Shown here piece by piece: positions 27,870-38,100 of a stretch of DNA of 64,000 nt. This DNA comes from Gilliamella sp. wkB7 (lineage in GTDB: Bacteria > Pseudomonadota > Gammaproteobacteria > Enterobacterales > Orbaceae), in contig NZ_CM004509.1 of the NCBI RefSeq assembly GCF_001693435.1, positions 620,001 to 684,000 of the forward strand, in the 5' to 3' direction. The stretch's first letter is position 1, and the number at the start of each line of letters is the position of its first letter. The notes beneath the pieces are model-generated. The model was not told the origin of the DNA. It searched no databases and was given only the letters and a program-made list of their open reading frames with translations. Both the position numbers and the translations under genes were made by a program.

Positions 27870-30713
27870 TTACATTAACCACTTTTGCCAACTTTGTTTA
27901 ACAATCTGTTTTTCTCGATAAAATTGTGAACTGTTGACCGTACTTGGTAATAGTTGCAATGCAAGTTGATGAATTTGATTACGCATATCAATATAAGCTT
28001 GAGTCAATTGTTCTGCTTCATCACTGTCCATAATTTGGTAATGAGTGGCTAGCTCTAAAATTCGTACATTGTCACTCCAAGTTGTCATTTTAGGGTGTGA
28101 ATTAGCATAATTGAGCACCAAATATTGTGATAAAAATTCGATGTCACCAATGCCTCCCTCATCAATTTTCAGGTTAAATAGTTCAGCTTGCGTCGTTCCT
28201 AAGTGATTTCGCATTTTTTCACGCATTTGCCTAACTTCGGTTTTTAATTGATTTTCATCTCGTGGTTTGCAAAGCACATCATGACGGATTTGGTTAAAAC
28301 GTTTTATGAGATCATTTTCACCATATACCGCTCGAGCTCGTACCAGCGCTTGGTGTTCCCATGTCCATGCTTCATTCATTTGATAATCCGCAAAGGAATC
28401 TAAACTACACGCAAGTAAACCTGCATCACCTTGTGGACGTAATCTGACATCTACTTCATAAAGAATACCGAAACTAGTGCGCACATTAAATAAATGGATA
28501 ATGCGTTGCACTAAGCGTAAATAAAATTGACGACTATCAATCTGTTTGTCACCATTGGTAACACTATTTGCAGGGCAATCATGCAAAAAAACTAAATCCA
28601 GATCCGAACCGTAACCCAGCTCCCAGCCCCCCAATTTACCATAAGCAACCACGACTAATCCTTTATGATTATCAGCTAAGTGAGCGGGTTTACCATAACG
28701 TTCGACCATCTGACTCCAAGCCATTTGTACAACAAAATCAAGTAATGCTTCCGCCACATAAGTAAGGTGATCACTTACTTTCATAGTGGTTAATACATGT
28801 TCCACATCAGCCGCAGCAATGTGCAGTAATTGCATCTGCTTAAATTGGCGCAAGGCTTCTAATTGCTGTTCTTCATCGTCAACGTGAATACGTAATAAGT
28901 ATTGATAAAGTTGACTTTTATACTCATTAGGTTCAATCGTTTGATAAAGTGAATTAATATCAATTAATTCATCTAATAAAATCGGATAGTGAGCCAGTTG
29001 ATCACTAATCATAGGAGAGGCACTACATAGACGGATCAACTGCTTTAATGCACTCGGATATTCAAGCAATAGCTCTAAATAGGTCGTACGACTAACAATA
29101 TTAACCAACAAAGGCAATATGCGTGAAAACACCATAATTGCCTGTTGTCCATTACAAATAGCATCTAATAAACGAGGCATAAGTTGATCAAGTATTTCAC
29201 GCCCACGCACACCTATTGTCCGTTTGCCAATATCATTACGAAATTGGATAAGCATCTGATAAAGTTGCTCGGCATCGCTATCAGAATAGTTTGGTAATAC
29301 AGCTTTTATATCGCTTAATTGCAAATCAGGAACCCATAAGTCATCAAACAGATCATTATATTGTTTTATGTTAGGAGCCGATTGTGAATCATCATTACCA
29401 ATAAGAGCATTGAATATCAAGCGATTTTGTTGCATACGCACAGATAATTGTTCAATAAACTCAGACCAATTGGTAAATCCCATATTGGTAGCTAAACGAA
29501 TTTGGTCGAGCTCTTCTTCTGGTAATGTCTGGGTTTGTTCATCATTAATGGCTTGCAGTAAATTTTCGCAACGGCGTAAAAATAAGTAGTTATTACGCAA
29601 TTGAGTCACTTCATTAGTATCAAGCAATGATTCTTGTTCAATTACTTGTAAGGCTGTAAGCAGAGAACGTGTCTGTAGCCCTATGACACGACCACCGCGA
29701 ATCAGTTGAAAAACCTGTACAATGAACTCGATTTCACGAATGCCTCCAGCACCTAATTTAATATTGTTTTTTAAACCACGTCGGCGTACTTCACGTTCAA
29801 TCATGCTTTTCATATTTCGCAAAGATTGCAAAACACTAAAATCAATGTAACGACGATAGACAAAAGGTTTAAGCATTTGGTAAAGTTCTTTGGTGAAAGA
29901 ATTTTGCTGATCGCCTAACACTTTGGCTTTTACCATAGCATAACGTTCCCAATCTCGCCCTTGTTCTTGATAATAATCTTCCATAGATGAAAAACTTAAG
30001 ACTAATGGCCCACCCTCACCAAGTGGACGTAATCGCATATCAACACGGTATACAAAACCATCTTCAGTAATACTATCAAGCGCTTTTATTAAACGTTGTC
30101 CTAAACGGGTAAAAAATACAGCATTATCTAGTTCTCGCCTGCCACCTTGCGTTTGCCCATGTTCAGGATAAGTAAAAATTAAATCAATGTCAGAGGAAAA
30201 ATTCAGCTCTCCTCCCCCTAGTTTTCCCATACCCAATACGAGCAAAGGTTGAGGTTCACCTTGATGACTACACGGTGTCCCCCACTCTTTACAACTTAAT
30301 TCATACAACCAATCACGTGCCGTTACAATAATGATTTCAGCCAGTTCACTTAATTGACTTAATATTTGTTCATCGCTACTGGTATAAGTTAATTGTGACC
30401 ATTCAAGCCTTACTAAGATATAACGCCTAAATAATCTCAATGCTTTCATTAATGCCGTTTCATCCAATACCGATGTTAAGTGTTCATTAAGCCATTGTTG
30501 ATAATAACGTCTTTCATCAGCTTGTGGCGGATGATTAATAATATTTGTAAGCCACTGTGGATATCGATAAAAAGCATCTACTATAAAATCACTTTGTACC
30601 AAAATATTAAGATTATCCTGTACGAAAACAGAATTACATTGTGATAGCTGTGATGTTATTTTCTGTTTTTGTTGATTCAAAATTTCAGATTGTGACATAT
30701 CCTTCTCTCGCAT
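27870..30713 (-). CDS. glnE: Bifunctional glutamine synthetase adenylyltransferase/removase
   Basis: At 947 residues it equals E. coli GlnE. Two nucleotidyltransferase domains are clear: the N-terminal removase ([20 protein letters not shown]) and the C-terminal adenylyltransferase ([24 protein letters not shown]), each followed by a helical regulatory part. It attaches and removes AMP on glutamine synthetase according to nitrogen status signalled by PII. Start is either this ATG or one at 30698, which has AAGGA very close. It follows ygiF in an operon as in E. coli. Confidence 0.96.
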   Translation of the reverse strand: MREKDMSQSEILNQQKQKITSQLSQCNSVFVQDNLNILVQSDFIVDAFYRYPQWLTNIINHPPQADERRYYQQWLNEHLTSVLDETALMKALRLFRRYILVRLEWSQLTYTSSDEQILSQLSELAEIIIVTARDWLYELSCKEWGTPCSHQGEPQPLLVLGMGKLGGGELNFSSDIDLIFTYPEHGQTQGGRRELDNAVFFTRLGQRLIKALDSITEDGFVYRVDMRLRPLGEGGPLVLSFSSMEDYYQEQGRDWERYAMVKAKVLGDQQNSFTKELYQMLKPFVYRRYIDFSVLQSLRNMKSMIEREVRRRGLKNNIKLGAGGIREIEFIVQVFQLIRGGRVIGLQTRSLLTALQVIEQESLLDTNEVTQLRNNYLFLRRCENLLQAINDEQTQTLPEEELDQIRLATNMGFTNWSEFIEQLSVRMQQNRLIFNALIGNDDSQSAPNIKQYNDLFDDLWVPDLQLSDIKAVLPNYSDSDAEQLYQMLIQFRNDIGKRTIGVRGREILDQLMPRLLDAICNGQQAIMVFSRILPLLVNIVSRTTYLELLLEYPSALKQLIRLCSASPMISDQLAHYPILLDELIDINSLYQTIEPNEYKSQLYQYLLRIHVDDEEQQLEALRQFKQMQLLHIAAADVEHVLTTMKVSDHLTYVAEALLDFVVQMAWSQMVERYGKPAHLADNHKGLVVVAYGKLGGWELGYGSDLDLVFLHDCPANSVTNGDKQIDSRQFYLRLVQRIIHLFNVRTSFGILYEVDVRLRPQGDAGLLACSLDSFADYQMNEAWTWEHQALVRARAVYGENDLIKRFNQIRHDVLCKPRDENQLKTEVRQMREKMRNHLGTTQAELFNLKIDEGGIGDIEFLSQYLVLNYANSHPKMTTWSDNVRILELATHYQIMDSDEAEQLTQAYIDMRNQIHQLALQLLPSTVNSSQFYREKQIVKQSWQKWLM

Positions 30714-30757
30714 TGATGACGTTATCGGCTCGTCCTATTTATCATAAAATCATAACA

Positions 30758-31699
30758 TTACTCTTTATTTAACCGTGCAACTAGCAGTAGTTTTAATACT
30801 GTATTTATTGGGCTATAAGCAAAATCATAAACGGAGTGAATATGGGTGATTGCTTGTTGCCACTGTTTAAATTCAGATTCGTGTGCAATATCGTGATTAG
30901 CTAGTATTTCGTTTATTTGAATTAAGAGTTGTTGATAAAACGCTAGATCATTATTTTCGAGCGCATACTCTTCGTTTTGTTGCCAAAAATTTAATAAGCT
31001 TGATAAATCATGTTTAAATTGCACGCTAAAAGGAGCGCGATTAACAGGCGCGTTTTTTAATAATCGATAACCGCGTGAGGCCTTACTTTGAGAAAAGAGA
31101 TGTATGTTAAATCTACTTAATTCAATAGCAAAATTGATTAAATCATGTTTATTACCTTGTTTTATTTCTAACTCAACTTCTTGTATCGATTTTGATTCTC
31201 CATTAGAAATGATTTCACCTTGATCTAAAGCGACTTCTATTTCGCTATTGGCAAATGAAATTAACCATGTTTGCCGATCAAAATGTGTTGAAAATAATGG
31301 ACGCAGCTTTTTTTGTAAATTTTCGATATGACAATCTTTAGGAAAAGCCTCACTTGGGAGCAAAGTCAAATCAAGATGGTTGTCTGGTAGATCAGCATTA
31401 TATTCAGATCGTTCATGTAAACCAGCAACGGCTTTGTTACCATGCTTTACGGTAATTTCAAATTGTTTACTGAGTTTGTCTTGTGTTCCCCTAATCCGTA
31501 AACCACATCCATTAGAACGTAAATAGTAATCTTGAGTATCATAATAGGTATTAAAAAGTTTAAGTTCGTGAATATTGTTTTGAATTTTTGAAGAGGATTC
31601 AAATTCAGCTTGATCACAACTTACCCATTGATTTAAAAAATTTTTTAAATCATGAATATCTTTAGTTGCAATTTCAAATTTTAATTCGATTTCTTTCAT
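30758..31699 (-). CDS. ygiF: Inorganic triphosphatase YgiF-type CYTH protein, shortened CHAD region
   Basis: The protein starts with the CYTH tunnel signature EIELKF (ExExK) and continues with typical CYTH strands (YYDTQDYYLRSNGCGLRIRG; EVALDQGEI; EVELEIKQG). CYTH enzymes hydrolyse inorganic triphosphate with a metal cofactor. E. coli YgiF has 433 residues with a full C-terminal CHAD domain; here only about 100 residues remain after the CYTH domain (313 in total), so CHAD is truncated or degenerate. It lies 44 bases upstream of glnE, the E. coli order. Catalytic parts appear intact. Confidence 0.88.
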   Translation of the reverse strand: MKEIELKFEIATKDIHDLKNFLNQWVSCDQAEFESSSKIQNNIHELKLFNTYYDTQDYYLRSNGCGLRIRGTQDKLSKQFEITVKHGNKAVAGLHERSEYNADLPDNHLDLTLLPSEAFPKDCHIENLQKKLRPLFSTHFDRQTWLISFANSEIEVALDQGEIISNGESKSIQEVELEIKQGNKHDLINFAIELSRFNIHLFSQSKASRGYRLLKNAPVNRAPFSVQFKHDLSSLLNFWQQNEEYALENNDLAFYQQLLIQINEILANHDIAHESEFKQWQQAITHIHSVYDFAYSPINTVLKLLLVARLNKE

Positions 31700-31763
31700 T
31701 ATGTTCAGGTAAATCAGTTAATTTTTTATATCATATACCGATTTACCCAAGAAATACACTTAA

Positions 31764-33497
31764 TCAATTACTGACAGAAAACTCTTGTTTTTGCAGAGAA
31801 TAAAGTCTGGCAAATAAACCATTGTTATCGATTAATTGTTGGTAGCTACCCTGTTCAACAATACTGCCTTTATCTAATACAATAATTTGATCGGCCGTGA
31901 TAATTGTTTTTAAACGATGGGCAATTACAATCACGGTTCGATCTTTAACTAATTCTGAAATAGCTTGTTGTATATAAACTTCATTTTCAGGATCAAGCGA
32001 CGCAGTTGCTTCATCCAGCAGTACAATCGGAGCATTCTTTAATAATGCTCTTGCTATCGATATTCGCTGTCTTTCGCCACCTGATAGCTTATTGCCATTT
32101 TCACCAATTAAAGTATCCCAGCCATGAGGTAAACGAGCAATCAACTCATCACATCGAGCTTTTTTGGCTGCAAGTTTAACCTCTTCATCGCTCGCATCAT
32201 GTCGACCGATACGAATATTATTTAAAATGGTATCATCAAATAAAATAACATTTTGAAATACAAACGACATACTGCGCATCAACGTCTCAGGATCAATAGT
32301 TTTAATATCATTACCGTCAATACTAATCACACCTTTATCGACATCCCAAAAACGGGCAATTAATTGTAATAACGTGCTTTTACCGCTTCCTGAAGGCCCT
32401 ACTAATGCAGTCATTTTGTTTGACGGAATAACACAACTCAGATCATTAATAACAGTTTTTTGCTTATATGAAAAATTAATGTGATCAATGGTAACACTAA
32501 AACTTTTCAATAAAACATCATCTCGACCTTCCATTATTGGTTCTGTTTGTAAACTTTTCATCCGCTCAATAGATGTCAGCATATAAAAAAGCTCAGGTAA
32601 TAGCGTTAATACAGAAATTAAAGGGCTGTAAATGCGTGAACCAATAACGATAAAGGCTAAAAATGTTATCGGATCTAAACTACCAATAACGATCAACTTC
32701 ACACCGACTAAAACAACTATGCCCAAACCTACCTGCAAAACCAAAGTAGATAACGTGACAAAAATTCCACTTATACCTTCAAATTTGATCGATGCCCACA
32801 TCATATTTTTAAGCGCTCTATCCAGTGTTTTAAATTTTTCACCACTAATACCAAAGCCTTTGATGATTTTAATTCCATCAAGATATTCTTGAACTTCATT
32901 TGAGACAGCTAATTTACTTTGTACTTGTTTTTCGCCTAATTTTTTTTCAAAACCTTTGCCGATAAGCATAATCAAAAATGCAATAGGTAAAGTACAAAAA
33001 ATAGCACTTGCCATTCTCCAATCGTAAAAAGCTAATAAAGCACAAGTAATAACACTACTACATGAATAACCAATTAGTTGGGGAATGACATGACTTAACA
33101 TGTTCTCAATTGTTGCACAATCACCCATGATATTGGTTGTTAGTTCAGATAAATCTTTACGATTAAAAAAACTAAGTGGAAGTTTTCTAATTTTCTCTGC
33201 CACTTCAATGCGAGTATTTGCTGCTTGTCCAAAAGCATTTGCATAAGTTTTTTTATATTCCCTTTGATAGCAAAATAAAAAAAGTAAACTAGATAATATG
33301 CCTAACCCTACCATTAACCATAAATAACTCTTATTTACTGCTAAATGACTTGTTAACGGGGTAATTAACGAGACAATGACTTGCAATAGAATAATAAACG
33401 GTAACATCAATGTAAGATTTGAGATCGTACATGCGATGATAGCTTGTCTTAAATTTTTACTTCCTGTATCGGATAACATCAATAATCGCTTAAACAT
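31764..33497 (-). CDS. Fused ABC transporter (membrane + ATPase), YbtQ/Irp7-like, siderophore uptake candidate
   Basis: The 577-residue half-transporter has a six-segment membrane domain (1-310) and an ATPase domain with Walker A GPSGSGKST, signature LSGGERQRISIARAL, Walker B IVLLDEATASLD and an H-loop in IAHRL. The overall plan is that of exporters, but paired genes of this kind (YbtP/YbtQ) import ferric yersiniabactin-type siderophores. It starts 21 bases after its partner and shares its Fur-controlled promoter, which supports an iron role. An exporter of another small molecule cannot be excluded. Confidence 0.8.
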   Translation of the reverse strand: MFKRLLMLSDTGSKNLRQAIIACTISNLTLMLPFIILLQVIVSLITPLTSHLAVNKSYLWLMVGLGILSSLLFLFCYQREYKKTYANAFGQAANTRIEVAEKIRKLPLSFFNRKDLSELTTNIMGDCATIENMLSHVIPQLIGYSCSSVITCALLAFYDWRMASAIFCTLPIAFLIMLIGKGFEKKLGEKQVQSKLAVSNEVQEYLDGIKIIKGFGISGEKFKTLDRALKNMMWASIKFEGISGIFVTLSTLVLQVGLGIVVLVGVKLIVIGSLDPITFLAFIVIGSRIYSPLISVLTLLPELFYMLTSIERMKSLQTEPIMEGRDDVLLKSFSVTIDHINFSYKQKTVINDLSCVIPSNKMTALVGPSGSGKSTLLQLIARFWDVDKGVISIDGNDIKTIDPETLMRSMSFVFQNVILFDDTILNNIRIGRHDASDEEVKLAAKKARCDELIARLPHGWDTLIGENGNKLSGGERQRISIARALLKNAPIVLLDEATASLDPENEVYIQQAISELVKDRTVIVIAHRLKTIITADQIIVLDKGSIVEQGSYQQLIDNNGLFARLYSLQKQEFSVSN

Positions 33498-33518
33498 TTT
33501 CTGACTCCTGCTGATAAC

Positions 33519-35357
33519 TTATTTGCTCATCATTGTTTGACTACTCATATCAGAATGATGCATTTGCCAATCTAATGTTTGCTGATAATATTGCCACATC
33601 TTGTAGTAAGTTCTCTTATTTGAAAATAGTTGTTCATGTGTTCCTGACTCAGCAATATTTCCTTTATCTAATACGATGATCTTATTAGCATCTCTTATTG
33701 TTGATAGACGGTGAGCTATCATAATGACCGTTTTATTTTTCATTAATGCTTTCATTGCTAATTGAATTTTGCTCTCATTTTCAGGATCGGCAAATGAGGT
33801 GGCTTCATCAAGAATTAAAATTGGAGAATTTTTTAATAGTGCACGAGCGATAGCCAGTCGTTGCATTTCACCCCCAGAAAGATGTATACCATCTGATCCA
33901 ATAATTGAATCATAACCATTTGGTAATTTTTCAATAAATTCATGGCATTGAGCAGTTTTAGCAACCGCAATAACTTCATCAATTGTTGCGTCAGGTTTAC
34001 CGATCCGAATGTTGTTTATTACACTTTGCTTGAATAAAAACACATCTTGAAAAACAAAACTTACTAAAGACAATAGATAACCACTAGTCATCTGTTTTAA
34101 ATCAACATGACCAATTGTAATATGACCTTCATCGGGATCAAAAAATCGTGGAATGAGTAAAGATATGGTACTTTTGCCACTGCCTGATAAACCGACTAAA
34201 GCCGTTATTTCTCCTTGTTTAGCGGTAAATGAGATATGATTAAGCGCGTTATTACTTTCGGTTGTATTTGATACCTGTTCATCATGATAAGAAAAACACA
34301 CATTATCAAATTGAATATCGTAGCTTTCAACTTTCAGTCCCTCTTTGGGTTCGCTAAGAGGAGGAACATTTAATACCTCATCCATATTTTGGACGCTTTT
34401 AACTGTTTTTTGAAATCCTTGAGTGACATATATCAATTTGAAAAATGGTGCAGGTAATCCTAAAGAAAAAATCAAATAAAAAATGGCTGACAAAATGAAA
34501 TTAGCGTAATTATCCGTATCACTGATCAAAAAGATAACAACCGGAACAATAAAGAGATAAATACTATTTAATAACAATATAAAAAATGCCATGTGGTATT
34601 TAAAACAATATATAAATTTTAAACAATAAAATTGATAAGCTTTAATCGCGTCATTAAATCGTTTAAATGAAAAAAATGTCTGATTAAAAGCCTTTATAAC
34701 GGTAATACCTCTTATATATTCAACTGAAGCATGACTCATTTCAATCAGTTTTTTTTGCAACTCTTGTTGATTGGTTTTGATATCCTTACGTCGATAACCA
34801 CTAATTAATACGATATAGGCAAGGATAATAGGTAATAACGTTGCTAAACCTAATCGCCAATCGAAAATGGCTAGAATTACTAAAATAACGACAGGAGAAG
34901 CAAAGGATCCAATCATATCGGGCAATTGATGAGCAATAAATTGTTCAATTTTTTCGATATCATCATCCACGATTTTTCTTAGCTCGCCACTAGAATGATT
35001 TGTATGAAAGCCTAAAGGTAAACAGGATAAATAACGAATAAAGTTGTATTTAAGATTATAAAGTGTTTTAAATGCAACAATATGTGATAAGCATAGCGCT
35101 AGGAAATTAAAAACAATCGCTAATGCAGCGGCCATAAATGCCAGCCAGCCATAACTAATAATTAATTCGCTATTTAATTCTATTTGATGACTGATGCTCA
35201 ATATAATTTCACAAACAATGAAATAGATGGCAATGAATGGTATAAATGAAGTGATGACACTAAAAATAGAGAATAAACAGGAAAAAATCATTAAAGTTTT
35301 ATAAGTAAATGCTAATTTCCATAAGCGAGAACTTGGATTGATATCAGTTGAATTCAT
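33519..35357 (-). CDS. Fused ABC transporter (membrane + ATPase), YbtP/Irp6-like, siderophore uptake candidate
   Basis: From the ATG at 35357 the protein has 612 residues: a membrane domain, then an ATPase with GLSGSGKST, LSGGEMQRLAIARAL, ILILDEATSFADPE and IAHRLST. The DEATSFADPE form of Walker B is typical of the YbtP/Irp6 group. It forms a heterodimer candidate with the next gene, 21 bases downstream. A longer reading frame opens further upstream at TTG (35402), but that would place coding sequence over a Fur box and -10 element, so the shorter start is preferred. No good Shine-Dalgarno is visible. Confidence 0.8.
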   Translation of the reverse strand: MNSTDINPSSRLWKLAFTYKTLMIFSCLFSIFSVITSFIPFIAIYFIVCEIILSISHQIELNSELIISYGWLAFMAAALAIVFNFLALCLSHIVAFKTLYNLKYNFIRYLSCLPLGFHTNHSSGELRKIVDDDIEKIEQFIAHQLPDMIGSFASPVVILVILAIFDWRLGLATLLPIILAYIVLISGYRRKDIKTNQQELQKKLIEMSHASVEYIRGITVIKAFNQTFFSFKRFNDAIKAYQFYCLKFIYCFKYHMAFFILLLNSIYLFIVPVVIFLISDTDNYANFILSAIFYLIFSLGLPAPFFKLIYVTQGFQKTVKSVQNMDEVLNVPPLSEPKEGLKVESYDIQFDNVCFSYHDEQVSNTTESNNALNHISFTAKQGEITALVGLSGSGKSTISLLIPRFFDPDEGHITIGHVDLKQMTSGYLLSLVSFVFQDVFLFKQSVINNIRIGKPDATIDEVIAVAKTAQCHEFIEKLPNGYDSIIGSDGIHLSGGEMQRLAIARALLKNSPILILDEATSFADPENESKIQLAMKALMKNKTVIMIAHRLSTIRDANKIIVLDKGNIAESGTHEQLFSNKRTYYKMWQYYQQTLDWQMHHSDMSSQTMMSK

Positions 35358-35381
35358 GACATAACACGCACGCATTTTAAT

Positions 35382-35400
35382 GTTAATAATAATCATTATC
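35382..35400 (-). promoter_or_regulatory. Fur box of the ABC transporter operon
   Basis: The 19 bases match the Fur consensus GATAATGATAATCATTATC at 17 positions. The site lies 25 bases before the chosen start, directly downstream of the TATAAT at 35402-35407, a position where bound Fur-Fe(II) would block transcription. Only sequence matching supports it. Confidence 0.85.
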
Positions 35401-35401
35401 A

Positions 35402-35407
35402 ATTATA
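35402..35407 (-). promoter_or_regulatory. -10 element of the ABC transporter operon
   Basis: A perfect TATAAT on the minus strand next to the Fur box. The -35 is poor (AACTTA at 17-base spacing). Confidence 0.5.
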
Positions 35408-35499
35408 AGAAATTAAAATGATAATAAGTTTTATCTCTTCATTTGATAAGTGATAACTATTAATATTTTAAATGCGATTGATTTATTATTTTACTTATT

Positions 35500-35518
35500 G
35501 CCCGTTAGTTAACCGGGC
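35500..35518 (-). terminator. Terminator after sspB
   Basis: Stem GCCCG/CGGGC with a 9-base loop, about 50 bases after the sspB stop on the minus strand, followed by AATAAGTAAAATAATAAA. T-tract is weak. Confidence 0.5.
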
Positions 35519-35568
35519 GTTAATAGACATTGAGAATTAAATCTGGAAAATAATTTTGTTATTAAAAA

Positions 35569-35979
35569 TTATTTTACCACTCTGAATGGATTGGCCTTTT
35601 TTGCAGGAGGTGTTTCGGATTGATTATTTTGTTTTTCTTGTAACGCTCGATATTGAGGTTCATCTTCAAATCCCATCCCTACTCCATTTTCACGAGCATA
35701 GATAGCTTCAACCGCAGCCATAGGAACAACGATATGTTGTGGCACACCAGAAAAGCGAGCATTAAACTCAATTTGCTCATTATTTGATACATATTGACCT
35801 ACAGATTGTGGTGCAATATTTAGCACTATCTGATTATTCTGTACAAACTCTTGTGGAACCAATACTCCATAGACAGAAGTATTCACCACAATATAGGGAG
35901 TTAAATCATTATCCAGAATCCAATCATAAAAAGCCCTAAATAAATAAGGCCGGCGTGGAGTCATTTGCTCAAGTTCCAT
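35569..35979 (-). CDS. sspB: ClpXP protease specificity-enhancing factor SspB
   Basis: The 136-residue protein has the SspB substrate-binding domain (RPYLFRAFYDWILDNDLTPYIVV; FNARFSGVPQHIVVPMAAVEAIYARENG) and a flexible tail ending NPFRVVK, the short motif that docks on ClpX. It delivers ssrA-tagged peptides from stalled ribosomes to ClpXP. It sits 47 bases after sspA, the standard sspAB order. Confidence 0.95.
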   Translation of the reverse strand: MELEQMTPRRPYLFRAFYDWILDNDLTPYIVVNTSVYGVLVPQEFVQNNQIVLNIAPQSVGQYVSNNEQIEFNARFSGVPQHIVVPMAAVEAIYARENGVGMGFEDEPQYRALQEKQNNQSETPPAKKANPFRVVK

Positions 35980-36026
35980 AAAAATACCTTGTATAAAAAA
36001 TAGTGCAAATCAGATAAAATTATTTA

Positions 36027-36659
36027 TTATGCTCTCATCTTTCTTTCATCGTCAGTAAGAGACTGAGTAAAAGCAGGACGTTCAAAAATGCGTGCCATAT
36101 AATTTAAATAATTTTTTTCAGCAACTTTTGGTAATTCAATATTAAGCATTGGTAAACGCCATAATAATGGAGCAAAATAACAATCACATAAAGTAAAATC
36201 ATCACTCATAAAATAATCTTTTTCTTTAAAAATAACTGAGATTGAAACAAGATCATCCAGTAAATTTTTTCGGGCTGTTTTAGCCGTATTGCTATTAGGA
36301 TCGGCAATAATTGTTTCGTAAGCGGCATACCACTCTTTTTTGATACGATACATCGTTAAACGTGCGTTTGCTCGAAGAATAGGATAGACAGGCATTAAAG
36401 GAGGATGTGGGAATCGTTCATCTAGATATTCTAATGTGATATGAGGCTCGTATAAAGTGAGATCGCGATCAATTAAAGTTGGGATAGTAGCATATGGATT
36501 AAGATCCAATAATTCTTGAGGTAAATCATCTGCGGTTACAAACTCGATTTCAGCAGTCACACCTTTTTCTGCTAGTACAAAACGAATCTGATGGCCGTAA
36601 ATATCTGTTGTATCACAAAATAGTGTCATAACAGAACGTTTATTAACAGCAACAACCAT
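36027..36659 (-). CDS. sspA: Stringent starvation protein A
   Basis: From the ATG at 36659 the protein has 210 residues. It has the glutathione-transferase-like fold seen in SspA: RSVMTLFCDTTDIYGHQIRFVLAEKG, LDLNPYATIPTLIDRDLTLYE, EYLDERFPHPPLMPVYP, and CYFAPLLWRLP. SspA binds RNA polymerase and helps survival under acid and starvation stress. GGGAG lies six bases before the ATG; the in-frame TTG further upstream is unlikely. It is upstream of sspB and downstream of rpsI, the E. coli layout. Confidence 0.95.
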   Translation of the reverse strand: MVVAVNKRSVMTLFCDTTDIYGHQIRFVLAEKGVTAEIEFVTADDLPQELLDLNPYATIPTLIDRDLTLYEPHITLEYLDERFPHPPLMPVYPILRANARLTMYRIKKEWYAAYETIIADPNSNTAKTARKNLLDDLVSISVIFKEKDYFMSDDFTLCDCYFAPLLWRLPMLNIELPKVAEKNYLNYMARIFERPAFTQSLTDDERKMRA

Positions 36660-36992
36660 GTTCACTCCCAATAAGCAAAGTTAAAATAAGTTAGTTATGT
36701 GTCTATTCTAACAAATTGGATAACAAATTTGTTAAAAAAATGCATTTTATTACTATCTTTCTTATATTGAAAAACTTTTTGACAAGAAGTTTAAGGTTAG
36801 CTATACGTTTTAGTAAAAATAATCGTTTTTATGAGTAGTAATAATTAAATTAAAAAATCAGAAGGTTATATTACAAAAAGGCTAAATGACACTTAGTCAA
36901 TCATCTCAATGACTATTTTAGATAAACAATAATTTGACATAAAAAACCCAGCTTTTGGCTGGGTTTTGAAAACAATTTTGTAACGTATGCTA
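36660..36992. other. Spacer between rpsI and sspA
   Basis: Holds the rpsI terminator (36941-36967) and about 270 bases of AT-rich sequence that should contain the sspA promoter. No gene or further element could be supported. Confidence 0.5.
36941..36967 (-). terminator. Rho-independent terminator of the rplM-rpsI operon
   Basis: Stem AAAACCCAGC/GCTGGGTTTT with a 5-base loop, followed on the minus strand by a T-run continuing into ATGTC. It lies 26 bases after the rpsI stop. Confidence 0.85.
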
Positions 36993-37388
<396 letters not shown>

Positions 37389-37396
37389 CTATCCCC

Positions 37397-37825
37397 TTAA
37401 ATATCTAATACTTGCGGTTGTTGTGCCGCATGATTGTGCTCACTACCAGCATAAACTTTTAGTTTACGGTACATTGCACGACCAAGAGGACCTTTCGGTA
37501 ACATGCCTTTTACAGCAATTTCGATGACTTGTTCAGGATGACGTTCAATCATTTCTTTAAAAGTCGCTTCTTTAAGTCCACCGATATAGCCAGTATGACG
37601 ATAATAAATCTTATCAGTGCGTTTTTTGCCTGTTACAGCAACTTTTTCTGCATTGATAACAATGATATAGTCACCTGTATCAACATGTGGTGTATATTCT
37701 GCTTTGTGTTTACCACGCAAACGGCTTGCGATTTCAGTAGCTAAACGACCTAACGTTTTACCTGCTGCATCAACAACATACCAGTCGCGTTTAACTGTTT
37801 CTGGTTTAGCTGAAAAAGTACTCAT
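37397..37825 (-). CDS. rplM: 50S ribosomal protein L13
   Basis: The 142-residue protein equals E. coli L13 in length, with [48 protein letters not shown] core and [26 protein letters not shown]. It is an early assembly protein of the large subunit and heads rplM-rpsI. Its mRNA leader contains a stable hairpin (37949-37972). In E. coli, L13 is reported to repress its own operon, so this leader is a candidate target. Confidence 0.98.
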   Translation of the reverse strand: MSTFSAKPETVKRDWYVVDAAGKTLGRLATEIASRLRGKHKAEYTPHVDTGDYIIVINAEKVAVTGKKRTDKIYYRHTGYIGGLKEATFKEMIERHPEQVIEIAVKGMLPKGPLGRAMYRKLKVYAGSEHNHAAQQPQVLDI

Positions 37826-37948
37826 TCGTAATTATCCAATTTTTAATTAATCTCACGTTAATAAATCATTTGATTTATTTACACTTTTTGATTGTTGCTA
37901 TTAACTAACTAACCCCTTCGAGTTGTTACATTAACTTTGACAACCGAA

Positions 37949-37972
37949 AACAACGTTGGGAAAAACGTTGTT
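37949..37972 (-). promoter_or_regulatory. Hairpin in the rplM leader, candidate L13 autoregulation site
   Basis: Perfect 9-base stem AACAACGTT/AACGTTGTT in the untranslated leader, about 20-45 bases after a TATAAT (37990-37995, minus strand). Position suggests a regulatory leader RNA; binding by L13 is inferred only from E. coli. Confidence 0.45.
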
Positions 37973-37989
37973 GTAACGTGGGTGCCGAT

Positions 37990-37995
37990 ATTATA
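37990..37995 (-). promoter_or_regulatory. -10 element for rplM-rpsI
   Basis: TATAAT on the minus strand, about 165 bases upstream of the rplM start, just before the leader hairpin. I could not identify a good -35. Confidence 0.45.
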
Positions 37996-38100
37996 CAGAA
38001 ATAATATAAAAGCGCTAGTTTAAAAATAAAAAATCATGGCGAGAATACACTCTTGCTGTTACACTTAAAGTCAAGCCCAAAATAATAGAAAATTTATATC

